From Microbispora catharanthi (GTDB lineage Bacteria; Actinomycetota; Actinomycetes; Streptosporangiales; Streptosporangiaceae): a DNA stretch of 64,000 nt. The stretch is taken from assembly GCF_006334915.2 (NCBI RefSeq), contig NZ_VDMA02000016.1:183241-247240 (forward strand), given 5' to 3'. The position numbers and the translations under genes were made by a program. Shown here piece after piece: positions 50,650-58,864 of the stretch (its first letter is position 1; each line of letters opens with the position of its first letter). A model generated the notes under the pieces. That model was not told the origin of the DNA. It did no database searches and worked only from the letters and a program-made list of their open reading frames with translations.

Positions 50650-51644
50650 GCGGCATGCGGTTGCTGGTGCTGGGCGGCACGACGTTCGTCGGCCGGTGGG
50701 TGGTCACGGCGGCCGTGGAACGCGGCTGGCACGTCACCACGTTCACTCGCGGGCTCGCCGGGTGGGCCCACCCCGGGGCCGAGGCGGTGACCGGCGACCG
50801 GCTCCGCCCGGCCGACCTGGCCCCGCTCGCCGAGGCCCGGTGGGACGCCGTGGTGGACACCTGGGCCGGCGCGCCCCGGGTCGTGCGCGACAGCGCCCGC
50901 GCGCTGGCCGGGTGCGCGGACAGGTACGTGTACGTCTCCAGCAGGGCGGTGTACGCGCCCCCGACGCCGGCCGGCCTGAACGAGGAGTGGCCCACGGTCG
51001 ATGCGTCGGCGGACGCCGAGGACACCGACTACGCCCCCAACAAGCGGGGTGGCGAGCTCGCCGTGGAGGAGGCATTCGGCGACCGGGCCGTGCTGGCCAG
51101 GGCCGGGCTGATCCTCGGGCCGTACGAGCTTCCGGGGCAGCTGCCGCACTGGCTGCTGCGGGCGGCGCGAGGCGGGGAGATGCTCGCCCCCGGCCCGGCC
51201 GACCAGCCGTTCCGCTATGTGGACGTACGGGACCTCACCGCCTGGCTCCTCGACGCGGCCGAAGGCGGCGTGCCCGGCCCGGTCAACCTGGTCAACCCGG
51301 AGGGGCACGCCACGACCCGCGACCTGCTGGAGTCCGCGGTCGCGGTCACCGGCGGGCTCGCCGAGCCGGTCTGGGTCGAGCCCGAGGCGATCGAGGCCGC
51401 CGGGATCGACCGGTGGGCGGCGCTGCCGGGATGGATCCCGCCAGGTCCCGCGCTGGCCGGGCTCATCCGGACCGACGTCGGCCGGGCCCTGGCGACCGGG
51501 CTGCGGTGCCGTCCGGTGGTGGAGACGGTCGCCGACACCTGGGCGTGGCTGACCGGGTCCGGCGAGATCCCCGCGTTCCCGCCGGGGCTCGACCCCGCCG
51601 AGGAGCGGGCCGTGATCGACGCCTGGCGGCGGTCGGCGCCGTGA
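50646..51644 (+). CDS. NAD(P)-dependent epimerase/reductase, atypical SDR
   Basis: 332 aa from GTG 50646, overlapping the GNAT stop (GTGA) with GGAGG upstream; ATG 50655 is an alternative. Rossmann motif LLVLGGTTFVGRWVVTAAVERG (TGxxGxxG-like GGTTFVG). DAVVDTWAG then YVYVSSRAVYAPPT, but the usual YxxxK is replaced by DYAPNKRGGELA, where YAPNK retains Tyr and Lys. It may be a reductase or epimerase of unknown substrate. Coupled to the acetyltransferase. Confidence 0.9.
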   Translation: MSGMRLLVLGGTTFVGRWVVTAAVERGWHVTTFTRGLAGWAHPGAEAVTGDRLRPADLAPLAEARWDAVVDTWAGAPRVVRDSARALAGCADRYVYVSSRAVYAPPTPAGLNEEWPTVDASADAEDTDYAPNKRGGELAVEEAFGDRAVLARAGLILGPYELPGQLPHWLLRAARGGEMLAPGPADQPFRYVDVRDLTAWLLDAAEGGVPGPVNLVNPEGHATTRDLLESAVAVTGGLAEPVWVEPEAIEAAGIDRWAALPGWIPPGPALAGLIRTDVGRALATGLRCRPVVETVADTWAWLTGSGEIPAFPPGLDPAEERAVIDAWRRSAP

Positions 51645-51721
51645 CGCCGTGAAGGACGACCTGCGTGCAGGGCATTGGGTGCTGAGAATGCCGGGCGAGC
51701 ACGTCTGCGCACTCGGTGAGC

Positions 51722-52573
51722 TCAGGCGCGGCGGGCGGCCCAGACGGTGCGTTCGGTGCGTACTGCGAGGTCGCCGCGGCGCAGGATGCTGTGCGGGCTG
51801 CCGGTGTCGAGTAGCCGGTCGAGCGCGGCGAGGTCTTCGGGTGAGAGCCCCTGGGCGGCGGCGCCGCGGATGCGCTGCAGGGCACTGAGGGCGTAGCGGC
51901 CGATCGCCTCGCTGCGGGAGCCCTCGATGTGCACGGTGATGGTGCGTTTGCCGTCGATAGCGAATCCGCCGGCGGTCAGCATCGGTCCCCAGTCGGCGCC
52001 GCGGTGGGGCAGGTGTTCGGCGTGGAAGTGGTCGGTCGCGGCGTGACAGCGCTCTTCCAGGCCGGGCCGGTCCTCGGGTGCGTCGGCGGGCAGGAAGCGG
52101 GGGAAGTCGGCCAGTTCGACGACGGCGAACAGGCCGCCGGGCGCGAGCAGGTCGTGGATGTTGCGTATGACGCGGTCGGGGTCGGCCATGTGGTGCATCG
52201 AGGCCGAGGCCCAGACGAGGTCGGGTGTGCCGAGGTCGGGCCAGCCGGCGTCGTCGAGGTCGGCCTGCACGATGTGCACGCGGTCATCCATGCCGCGGGC
52301 GCACGCCCTCTCCTGTAGGCGCTGCAGGTGCCCGGGTGAGGTGTCGACGGCTGTGACGCGCGCCTCGGGAAAGCGGTCGAGGAGGGCGAATGTGCCCGCT
52401 CCGGTGCCGCAGCCCAGATCCACGATATGGCTCGGGCTGGTGGCCAGGGGCAGCCACTCGGTGATGGCGGTGAGGTGCTCGGCGAGGACTTCCGCGTCCA
52501 GGTCGAGGATCTCCTCTTGGCTGCCGGCGCCGTGCTCGTGGTCGTGGCCGGTGTGCGGGTGGGTTCGGGTCAT
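51722..52573 (-). CDS. Class I SAM-dependent methyltransferase
   Basis: 283 aa from ATG 52573. N-terminus is His-rich (HPHTGHDHEHGAG). Motif I IVDLGCGTGAGTFALLDRFPEARVTAVDTS, motif II VHIVQADLDDAGW, ASASMHHMADPDRVIRNIHDLLAPGG (motif III). It is a small-molecule methyltransferase of the Methyltransf_12/UbiE-like type. The His-rich start could bind metal. It is on the same strand as, and 107 bp downstream of, the XRE-cupin gene. Confidence 0.92.
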   Translation of the reverse strand: MTRTHPHTGHDHEHGAGSQEEILDLDAEVLAEHLTAITEWLPLATSPSHIVDLGCGTGAGTFALLDRFPEARVTAVDTSPGHLQRLQERACARGMDDRVHIVQADLDDAGWPDLGTPDLVWASASMHHMADPDRVIRNIHDLLAPGGLFAVVELADFPRFLPADAPEDRPGLEERCHAATDHFHAEHLPHRGADWGPMLTAGGFAIDGKRTITVHIEGSRSEAIGRYALSALQRIRGAAAQGLSPEDLAALDRLLDTGSPHSILRRGDLAVRTERTVWAARRA

Positions 52574-52680
52574 GACGTCACATTACGAAGGCCATGCGTG
52601 TTGGGCATAATTCCTTTCGTTTTGCGCAAGAAGATGGCCGCCGGTGCTGCCGGACGCGCAAGACGGCTACCTTTCGCGCA

Positions 52681-53274
52681 TCAGTCAGAGCCTTCTTGGT
52701 CATCGCGGCCGCCGTCCTCGCGCTGGTGTCCGCGCCGCGCGTCGCGGTCGAAGATGCCCATGATCTCGCACGGTCCGGCTTCGGCGCCGATGGCGTGCGG
52801 CATCATCGTGGGGAACTCGGCAGCCTGGTTGGCCTCGAGGCGGAAGCGGCGGTGGCCCAGCATGAGGATCGCCGTGCCGGACAGGACGACAAGCCATTCC
52901 CGGCCCGGATGGGCGCGCATGCGGGCGGGATTGTCGGGCGGCGGCTCGGTGATGCGCTGACGCATCACGGTCATGCCGGGGTCGGCCTTGATCGGCCAGC
53001 GCATCGCGCCGTGGGTGCCGTAGATCATCGGGCTGGTGACGACATCGTCGGTGGCGGTCTCGACCAGCTGGTCGAGGGAGGTGTCCAGGGCGCGGGCGAG
53101 GGTGACGAGCTGATCCAGCGCGAGGCGGCGCTGGCCGTTCTCGATGCGGCTCAGTGAGGACTGGCTGAGCCGGGCGCGGGTGGCCAGCTCTTCGAGGGAC
53201 CAGCCCTGTGCGACCCGCAGGGCGCGGATGCGTTTGCGTACGAGGCTGTCCAGGCCTTCATCTTCTTGCTTCAT
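52681..53274 (-). CDS. XRE-family regulator with cupin domain
   Basis: 197 aa from ATG 53274 (ATG 53283 is an alternative within the operator). HTH: LVRKRIRALRVAQGWSLEELATRARLSQSSLSRIENGQRRLALDQL. Cupin domain (about 95-180): MRAHPGREWLVVLSGTAILMLGHRRFRLEANQAAEFPTMMPHAIGA, with a reduced set of metal ligands. Regulators of this type control efflux or metabolism of polyamines and drugs. It is divergent from a DHA2 exporter, with CATAGG-N6-CCTATG over its own start. Confidence 0.94.
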   Translation of the reverse strand: MKQEDEGLDSLVRKRIRALRVAQGWSLEELATRARLSQSSLSRIENGQRRLALDQLVTLARALDTSLDQLVETATDDVVTSPMIYGTHGAMRWPIKADPGMTVMRQRITEPPPDNPARMRAHPGREWLVVLSGTAILMLGHRRFRLEANQAAEFPTMMPHAIGAEAGPCEIMGIFDRDARRGHQREDGGRDDQEGSD

Positions 53275-53289
53275 AGGCAACATCCTATG
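53272..53289. promoter_or_regulatory. Palindrome CATAGG-N6-CCTATG at XRE-cupin start
   Basis: Perfect 6-bp arms at 53272-53277 and 53284-53289; the left arm contains the ATG 53274. It is an expected autoregulatory site. Confidence 0.5.
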
Positions 53290-53516
53290 CCGTTATTGCA
53301 AGACGGGGATAGCGTCGCACGTAGGTGGCCCTGATCCGCTGGGGCCTTGCACCGAGGAGAGGGGCCATCGCGGACACCGACGCGGCCCTCGCCGCGGCCG
53401 GGGGCGTCCCCGCCACCGCCTGACGCCCGCACCTCGATCGGCCCGCGTCTTCCCGGGCTCATCATCGTGGCGCGGACCCCACCTGCCCTTTTGACCTGCC
53501 TTTTCGAGAGGAACTC

Positions 53517-55121
53517 ATGAGCACGAACCAGCCCGCACAGGGGGCGACCGCCGAAGCGAGCGGCAGGGGCGCGCCGGACGCGCGCCGACTGCGCACCATC
53601 CTGATCGCCGTCTGTGTCGCGTTGATGGCGGTCATCGCCTCGGTGACCGGGTTGAACGTCGCCCAGCCTGACATAGCCGTCGAATTCGGCGCCTCCCAGA
53701 CCGCAATCCTGTGGATCATCAACATCTACACCCTCACTCTGGCCGCGCTGCTGCTTCCGCTCGGCGCGCTTGGTGACCGGCTGGGCCGCAAGCCCATGCT
53801 GATCACCGGACTCATCATCTTCGGATTCGCCAGCGCGTCGGCGGGCCTGGCCCCGTCATCCGAGGTCATGATCGCCGCCCGTGTGCTCAGCGGTGTGGGC
53901 GCTGCGATGATCATGCCGATCACCCTCGCTGTGATCACCTCGACCTTCCCCGACGAGCAGCGTGGAAAGGCGATCGGCGTGTGGACCGGCGTCGCCGGAG
54001 GCGGCGGCATCATCGGCATGTTCCTCTCCGCCTTGCTTGTGGACGTGGCGGACTGGCGGTGGCTGTTCGTGCTGCCCGTCGTCCTGGTCGTCGTCTCGCT
54101 CGGCATGATGCGGTCCGTACCCGACTCTCGCGAGGACTCCGGGCACTCCTTCGACATCATGGGCGCACTGGCCTCCGTCGTCGCCGTGGTAGGCCTCATC
54201 TTCGTCCTGCAGGAAGGCCCGGAGCGCGGCTGGAGCGACCCTGTCACTCTGACCAGTCTCGTCGTCGGTCTGGTGGCCCTGATCTTCTTCGTGGCCTGGG
54301 AGCTGCGCCGCAGGGACGCATCCCTGCTGGATGTGCGCCTCTTCCGCGAGCGCGGCCTGGCGGGCGGCTCCATCACACTGCTGGTGGTCTTCGGTGTCCA
54401 GGCGGGTGTCTTCGTGGTCCTCTTCCCATTCCTGCAAGCCGTCCTCGGCTGGTCGGGACTGCTGTCCACCCTGGCGATGATGCCCATGGCCGTGCTGATG
54501 ATGATGACCTCCGGAATGGCGCACAAGCCGGCCGCGCGTATCGGCGCCCGCTCGACTATGGCGGCGGGAATCGCGGTGTTCGGTGCCGGTCTGGCCCTCA
54601 TAGCCGGCATCGTTTCCGTCGACGGCGGCTACCTGTCCATCCTGCCCGGCATGCTCGCCATGGGCATCGGCATGGGCCTGTCGATGACCCCCTCCACCGA
54701 GGCCATCACCAGTTCCCTGTCGCGGGAGAAGCAGGGTGTCGCCTCCGCGCTCAACGACATCACCCGCGAGTTCGGCACCGCACTCGGCGTCGCCCTGCTC
54801 GGCGCTCTCCTGACGGGTGGCTACCGCAGTGCCATCGACGACAGGCTCGGCGGCCTCCCTCAGGGCGCGGCGGACGCCGCACGCCAGGGCGTCGCCAACG
54901 CCATCGAGGCCGCGGGCACTGCCGGCTCCCACGCGCAGGCGCTGGTCGACGCCGCCCGTCAGTCCTTCGTCGACGGCTGGCAGCAGGCCATGTGGGCAGG
55001 TGTCGTCGTCATGGGCGTCTTGTTCGTCTACACCGCCGTCCGCGGTCCGCGAAACAAGCTCTCCACGTCGGCGGACGAGGAGAAGACCCCAGAAGACCGA
55101 CACCCCCAGGTGACCGCGTAA
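53517..55121 (+). CDS. MFS transporter, DHA2 (EmrB/QacA) family, 14 TMS
   Basis: 534 aa from ATG 53517 with GAGAGGAA upstream. About 14 membrane helices; motif A LGALGDRLGRKPMLITGLI, motif C-like VLSGVGAAMIMPITLAVITSTF, and a long central segment GSITLLVVFGVQAGVFVVLF. The C-terminus has ASALNDITREFGTALGVALLGALLTGGYRS, typical of EmrB/QacA exporters. It is a drug or metabolite:H+ antiporter. Divergent from the XRE-cupin regulator at 53274, which probably controls it. Confidence 0.94.
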   Translation: MSTNQPAQGATAEASGRGAPDARRLRTILIAVCVALMAVIASVTGLNVAQPDIAVEFGASQTAILWIINIYTLTLAALLLPLGALGDRLGRKPMLITGLIIFGFASASAGLAPSSEVMIAARVLSGVGAAMIMPITLAVITSTFPDEQRGKAIGVWTGVAGGGGIIGMFLSALLVDVADWRWLFVLPVVLVVVSLGMMRSVPDSREDSGHSFDIMGALASVVAVVGLIFVLQEGPERGWSDPVTLTSLVVGLVALIFFVAWELRRRDASLLDVRLFRERGLAGGSITLLVVFGVQAGVFVVLFPFLQAVLGWSGLLSTLAMMPMAVLMMMTSGMAHKPAARIGARSTMAAGIAVFGAGLALIAGIVSVDGGYLSILPGMLAMGIGMGLSMTPSTEAITSSLSREKQGVASALNDITREFGTALGVALLGALLTGGYRSAIDDRLGGLPQGAADAARQGVANAIEAAGTAGSHAQALVDAARQSFVDGWQQAMWAGVVVMGVLFVYTAVRGPRNKLSTSADEEKTPEDRHPQVTA

Positions 55122-55276
55122 GAGCCGTCCTGGCCGCGACGATCGAGGACTCCGCCGACTTCGACCTGCTCGCCACGGTCGTCACCTCGGCGGCCACGGG
55201 CGGCTGCGTGCTGCACCCGGACACGACCGAGGCCGACCTCGCGGCTCTGCCGGAGGAGATCCGCGCCGCCGTGTGA
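55110..55276 (+). pseudogene. C-terminal remnant of an unrecognised gene
   Basis: After the MFS stop, one frame reads RAVLAATIEDSADFDLLATV and TSAATGGCVLHPDTTEADLAALPEEIRAAV before TGA. It is protein-like but has no start codon and no ribosome site. It may be the end of a gene that was replaced. Family not recognised. Confidence 0.4.
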
Positions 55277-55285
55277 CACCGGGGA

Positions 55286-56191
55286 TCAGGCGGCGGCCGT
55301 CAGGTCGCGGATCGCCCGCAGCACCTCCTCTGCCCGCTCGACGTGCAGGTGCTGATGGGAGGCGCCGTCGATCACGCGCTGCTCTCCTCTGGGCACCGAG
55401 CGGGCGATCGCCGCGTGCAGGGCGCGTACCCCGTCGTGCGCCTCACGCATGACCTCCTCCGGCATGAACTTCGCCCAGTAGGGGTTCACGCCGCCCGCGG
55501 TCAGCACGATCAGCGGGACGTCGGGCAGAGGTCCGCCGTCGCGCAGCTCGCCGTAGACCTCGGTCTCGAAGTTCTCCGTCTCCCGCAGGCTCGTCCGCCA
55601 CGACGCCAGGTGGTGGCCGATCAGCGCCTCGCGCACCGGCGCGGGCCACTCGGCGTACAGGCGGGCGTACGCCTCGCGGGCGGCCCGGCGCTGCTCGTCG
55701 GTCAGCTCCGGCAGCCGCGCCGGGTCGGGCCGCATCCGCTCAGCCAGCTCGGCGGCCTGCGCCGGCATGTGGTCGAGGATGTCCTCGTGGCCGGGGTCGA
55801 GCAGGAGGAGACCGGCGACCTCGCCCGGGAAGAGCTGCACATACCGGCGCGCGTAGAAGGCGCCGAGGGAGTGGCCGACCAGGAGGAACGGGCCCGGAAC
55901 CGCCGCGGCCCGCAGGAGGTCGCGCAGTTCGACGGCGACCTCGGCCGCGCCGCGGGGGAGGGGCACGGACGTGCTCCAGCCCGTGCCGGCGCGGTCGTAC
56001 AGCACGCTCGTGGTGAACGCGGCGGAGCCCTCCTGCACGTTCAGGAAGTCGAGGCCCACCAGGCCCGCGCCGGGCAGGAACACCACGCTCGGCCCGCCCG
56101 AGCCCGAGCGGTGCAGCATCAGGCGCCGTTCTCCGACGTCGTACAGGCGTCCCAGTGGCGGGGCCGTTGTCTCCGATGAGGGTCGTCCCAT
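55286..56191 (-). CDS. Alpha/beta hydrolase
   Basis: 301 aa from ATG 56191, chosen because GGGAGAG lies 5-6 bases upstream; ATG 56206 and 56221 are longer options. Oxyanion segment VVFLPGAGLVGLDFLNV, LYDRAGTGWSTS, nucleophile Ser in FLLVGHSLGAFYARRYV, LLLLDPGHEDIL, and His in VIDGASHQHLHVERAEEV. It resembles proline iminopeptidase-like/haloalkane-type hydrolases. It is divergent from an ArsR-like regulator, which probably controls it. Confidence 0.9.
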   Translation of the reverse strand: MGRPSSETTAPPLGRLYDVGERRLMLHRSGSGGPSVVFLPGAGLVGLDFLNVQEGSAAFTTSVLYDRAGTGWSTSVPLPRGAAEVAVELRDLLRAAAVPGPFLLVGHSLGAFYARRYVQLFPGEVAGLLLLDPGHEDILDHMPAQAAELAERMRPDPARLPELTDEQRRAAREAYARLYAEWPAPVREALIGHHLASWRTSLRETENFETEVYGELRDGGPLPDVPLIVLTAGGVNPYWAKFMPEEVMREAHDGVRALHAAIARSVPRGEQRVIDGASHQHLHVERAEEVLRAIRDLTAAA

Positions 56192-56214
56192 GCCGTTCTC
56201 TCCCATAGTGATCG

Positions 56215-56230
56215 TTCGCATTTCTGCGAA
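56215..56230. promoter_or_regulatory. Palindrome TTCGCA-TTTC-TGCGAA between divergent genes
   Basis: Perfect 6-bp arms between the hydrolase and the ArsR-like gene, with outer TGATCG (56209-56214) and CGATCA (56245-56250) forming a second dyad. Candidate operator. Confidence 0.5.
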
Positions 56231-56258
56231 AGGTAGCACACGTGCGATCATTCGGACC

Positions 56259-56804
56259 ATGGACGTGATGGAGGTGCTCGCGCACCCGGTGCGGCTGCGC
56301 GTCGTGCAGGCTCTCGCCGGCGGGCGGATTCTCACGACATCGCAGCTGTGCGAGCGCATCTCGGACGTGCACAAGGCGACCGTCTACCGCCATGTCCGCG
56401 CGCTCGCCGACGCCGGCGTGCTGGAGGTGGACGGCGAGCATCGTGTGCGCGGCGCGGTGGAACGGCGCTACCGGCTGCGTGAACGCGTGGTGATCGACGC
56501 CGACACCGTGGCGGCGATGTCGGCGGAGGACCACCGGCGCACCTTCGCCACGGCGATGGCCGCGCTGATCTCCGAGTTCGACGCCTACCTCGGTCTGGAC
56601 GGCGCCGATCCGGTGACCGACGAGGTGGGTTACCGGCAGCACGTGCTGTGGCTGAGCCGGGAGGAACGCGCCGAGATGATCGAGGAGCTGCGTGCGGTGA
56701 TCGTCGCGCGGATGAGGAACGAGCCCGCGCCGCACCGCGGGCGGCACCTGCTCAGCCCGATCCTGTTCCCGGTCGAGACGCCCCCGCCGGACACCGGGGC
56801 GTGA
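56259..56804 (+). CDS. ArsR/HTH_20-type helix-turn-helix regulator
   Basis: 181 aa from ATG 56259. HTH: MEVLAHPVRLRVVQALAGGRILTTSQLCERISDVHKATVYRHVRALADAGVLEVDGEHRVRGAVERRYRL. The rest is a helical C-terminal domain (DDHRRTFATAMAALISEFDAYLG) as in DUF-type ArsR-like regulators of Streptomyces. No metal Cys are seen, so it probably senses something else. It overlaps the TSUP permease gene (GTGA) and is divergent from a hydrolase. Confidence 0.9.
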   Translation: MDVMEVLAHPVRLRVVQALAGGRILTTSQLCERISDVHKATVYRHVRALADAGVLEVDGEHRVRGAVERRYRLRERVVIDADTVAAMSAEDHRRTFATAMAALISEFDAYLGLDGADPVTDEVGYRQHVLWLSREERAEMIEELRAVIVARMRNEPAPHRGRHLLSPILFPVETPPPDTGA

Positions 56805-57559
56805 CCGGCCTCGGGGACGTCGCACTGCTGGCCGCCGCCGGCACGCTCGCCGGGCTGGTCGGCACCGCGGGCGGCATCACGTCCCTCATCTCCTATCCGG
56901 CGCTGCTCGCGGCGGGCCTGCCCGCCCTCGCGGCCAACGTGGCCAACATCGTCGCGCTCGTCGCCTGCTGGCCCGGCTCGGCCCTGGCCTCGCAGCCCGA
57001 GCTGCGCGGGAAGGCGCCGTGGCTGCGGCGGTGGGTGCCGCTGTCGGCGCTCGGCGGGGCGGCGGGGGCGGCGTTGCTGCTGTCCACCCCGCCCGGTGTC
57101 TTCGCCCGCGCCGTGCCGTTCCTCGTGGCCGCGGGTTCGCTGGCGCTGCTCGCGCAGCCCCGCCTCGCCGTACGCCACGAGCGGCGCGGTTCACCTGACG
57201 CCGTTCTTCCGCTCGGGCTGACGGTCCTGTCGGTCTACAACGGATATTTCGGCGCCGGGTCGGGGGTGATGATCCTCGCCCTCCTCCTGGTGACCGCCGA
57301 GCCGCGACTGCCCGCCGCCAACGCCCTGAAGAACATGCTCCTCGGCGCCGGCGCACTGGTCTCCGCCGCCGGATTCGCCGTCTTCGGGCCCGTCGACTGG
57401 GCCGCCGTCGCCCCTCTCGCCGCGGGCCTGTTCGCCGGATCCACGCTCGGTCCCCGGGTCACCCGGCGCCTGCCGGCCGGGCTGCTGCGCTGGCTGGTCG
57501 CCCTGATCGGCCTCGGCCTGGCGGTCCGCCTGTGGGTCGTGCAGGGCGGCGACCGGTGA
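56801..57559 (+). CDS. TSUP-family (TauE/SafE) membrane permease
   Basis: 252 aa from GTG 56801, overlapping the ArsR-like stop by 4 bases. About eight membrane helices, starting VALLAAAGTLAGLVGTAGGITSLISYP with the Gly-rich loop of the sulfite exporter/TSUP family. The mid-protein VLSVYNGYFGAGSGVMILALLLV is the repeat of the same motif. It transports an unknown small anion. Coupling with the regulator suggests shared control. Confidence 0.92.
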   Translation: MTGLGDVALLAAAGTLAGLVGTAGGITSLISYPALLAAGLPALAANVANIVALVACWPGSALASQPELRGKAPWLRRWVPLSALGGAAGAALLLSTPPGVFARAVPFLVAAGSLALLAQPRLAVRHERRGSPDAVLPLGLTVLSVYNGYFGAGSGVMILALLLVTAEPRLPAANALKNMLLGAGALVSAAGFAVFGPVDWAAVAPLAAGLFAGSTLGPRVTRRLPAGLLRWLVALIGLGLAVRLWVVQGGDR

Positions 57560-57679
57560 GCCGTCGGCGACGGCCCGCGGGCAACGCCGCGACCACGCCG
57601 AGATCCCGCGGCGCGCGTGTGGACCCGGTCATCGACCGCCTGAGCTCCTCGTGGGCGGGAAGACGCGACCGCGGGCGCG

Positions 57680-58063
57680 TCAGCCCGCTGTCGCACCGGC
57701 CGGGTTCGCGTCGTCACCGAGGTACGTCCCATACCCGTCGATCACCAGCGGGCCGTCGAAGATCAGCACCTCGTTGACCAAGCCGCCCTTTTGATTGCGG
57801 TAGTTGATGACCAGGCAGTCGACGCCGACGTAGGAGCCGAGGACCTCGAACCGCAGGTCGGGGATGCGCCGCAGTCCCTCCGTCCAGTAGGCGCGCAGCG
57901 CCGCCTTGCCCCGGATGGTCCCATCGCCGCCGACAAGCTGCGCCGCGACCGGCGAACGGAACGTCACGTCCTCCGCGAAGTGAGCCAACACCGCGTCCAC
58001 GTCGTGGGCGTTCCACGCCGTCACCCAGCTGTCCACGAACTTCCGCACCGCAACATGATCCAT
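57680..58063 (-). CDS. SnoaL-like/NTF2-fold protein
   Basis: 127 aa from ATG 58063. Single SnoaL-like domain: RKFVDSWVTAWNAHDVDAVLAHFAEDVTFRSPVAAQLVGGDGTIRGKAALRAYWTEGL and ITINYRNQKGGLVNEVLIFD-like strand VINYRNQKGGLVNEVLIFDG. It binds small ligands or isomerises steroids/polyketides in relatives. CATAAT is 6 bases before ATG, indicating a leaderless message. Divergent from the following gene. Confidence 0.9.
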   Translation of the reverse strand: MDHVAVRKFVDSWVTAWNAHDVDAVLAHFAEDVTFRSPVAAQLVGGDGTIRGKAALRAYWTEGLRRIPDLRFEVLGSYVGVDCLVINYRNQKGGLVNEVLIFDGPLVIDGYGTYLGDDANPAGATAG

Positions 58064-58171
58064 AACGCGATTATGTCCGACCGGCAGCGTGGCAACCGAT
58101 CCGGCCAAGGCCGACCGTCCGGGCGCGCGCCGACCGCCCAAATCCCGTTGTCGGCCGTCGAGGCGCCGCAC

Positions 58172-58177
58172 TACCGT
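58172..58177 (+). promoter_or_regulatory. Leaderless -10 box
   Basis: TACCGT, 6 bases, GTG 58184, the start of the mycothiol-type protein gene. Confidence 0.5.
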
Positions 58178-58183
58178 GCCCGT

Positions 58184-58840
58184 GTGGATCTCTTCGTGCG
58201 CTCGTGGGCGGCATTGCGCAGGGTGGTCGCCGAACTCCCGGACGAGGACTTCGCGCAGCCGTCCGGCTGTGCCGGCTGGCTCGTACGGGACCTGGTGTGT
58301 CATCTGGTGATCGACGCTCAGGACGTCCTGATCACCCTCGTGACCCCGGCGGAGTCGGAACCGACGCGTGACGCGGTGACCTATTGGGAGGTCTCGGGAA
58401 CGCCGCCGACGGGCGACGACCCGCTCGACGCGCTGATCGTCCGGCTGGCCGCCGCCTACGAGGAGCCGCGGCTGCTCAAGTTCCACCTCGACGACGCCGG
58501 CTCCGCCGCCGGCCGCGCCGCGGGGCTCGCCGACCCGGACCTCCGGGTCGGCACCCGCGGCGAGGTCCTCACCGCGGGCGACTACCTTTCGGCGTACGTC
58601 CTGGAGTGGACGCTGCACCACCTCGACCTGGTCGCGCATCTACCGGACGCGGCGGAACCGCCCGCCGAGGGGGTCGCCCGGTCCCGCGCGATGCTGGAGA
58701 AGATCGCCGGGGCCGCCTTCCCCGCGTCGTTCTCCGACAGCGACGCCCTGCTGGTCGGCACGGGACGCCGTGTCCCGACCGATGCCGAGAAGGCCGAACT
58801 GGGCGAGCTGGCCGCCAGACTCCCGTTCGTCCTCGGCTGA
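58184..58840 (+). CDS. Mycothiol-dependent maleylpyruvate isomerase-like (DinB/MDMPI) protein
   Basis: 218 aa from GTG 58184, supported by TACCGT 6 bases upstream; an in-frame ATG at 58073 would overlap the divergent promoter. N-terminal MDMPI/DinB-like four-helix domain: LFVRSWAALRRVVAELPDEDFAQPSGCAGWLVRDLVCHLVIDAQDV, with VCHLV His and LEWTLHHLDLV His residues as metal ligands. It belongs to the TIGR03083-type group. It may act on mycothiol conjugates or other thiols. Confidence 0.88.
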   Translation: MDLFVRSWAALRRVVAELPDEDFAQPSGCAGWLVRDLVCHLVIDAQDVLITLVTPAESEPTRDAVTYWEVSGTPPTGDDPLDALIVRLAAAYEEPRLLKFHLDDAGSAAGRAAGLADPDLRVGTRGEVLTAGDYLSAYVLEWTLHHLDLVAHLPDAAEPPAEGVARSRAMLEKIAGAAFPASFSDSDALLVGTGRRVPTDAEKAELGELAARLPFVLG

Positions 58841-58864
58841 TCGTCCGGTGGTCGTGCTCGGCGG

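Noticed and set aside
53345..53423. Short Ala-rich frame upstream of the DHA2 exporter
   Set aside because: About 20 residues, no start codon or family; too little to call a gene remnant.
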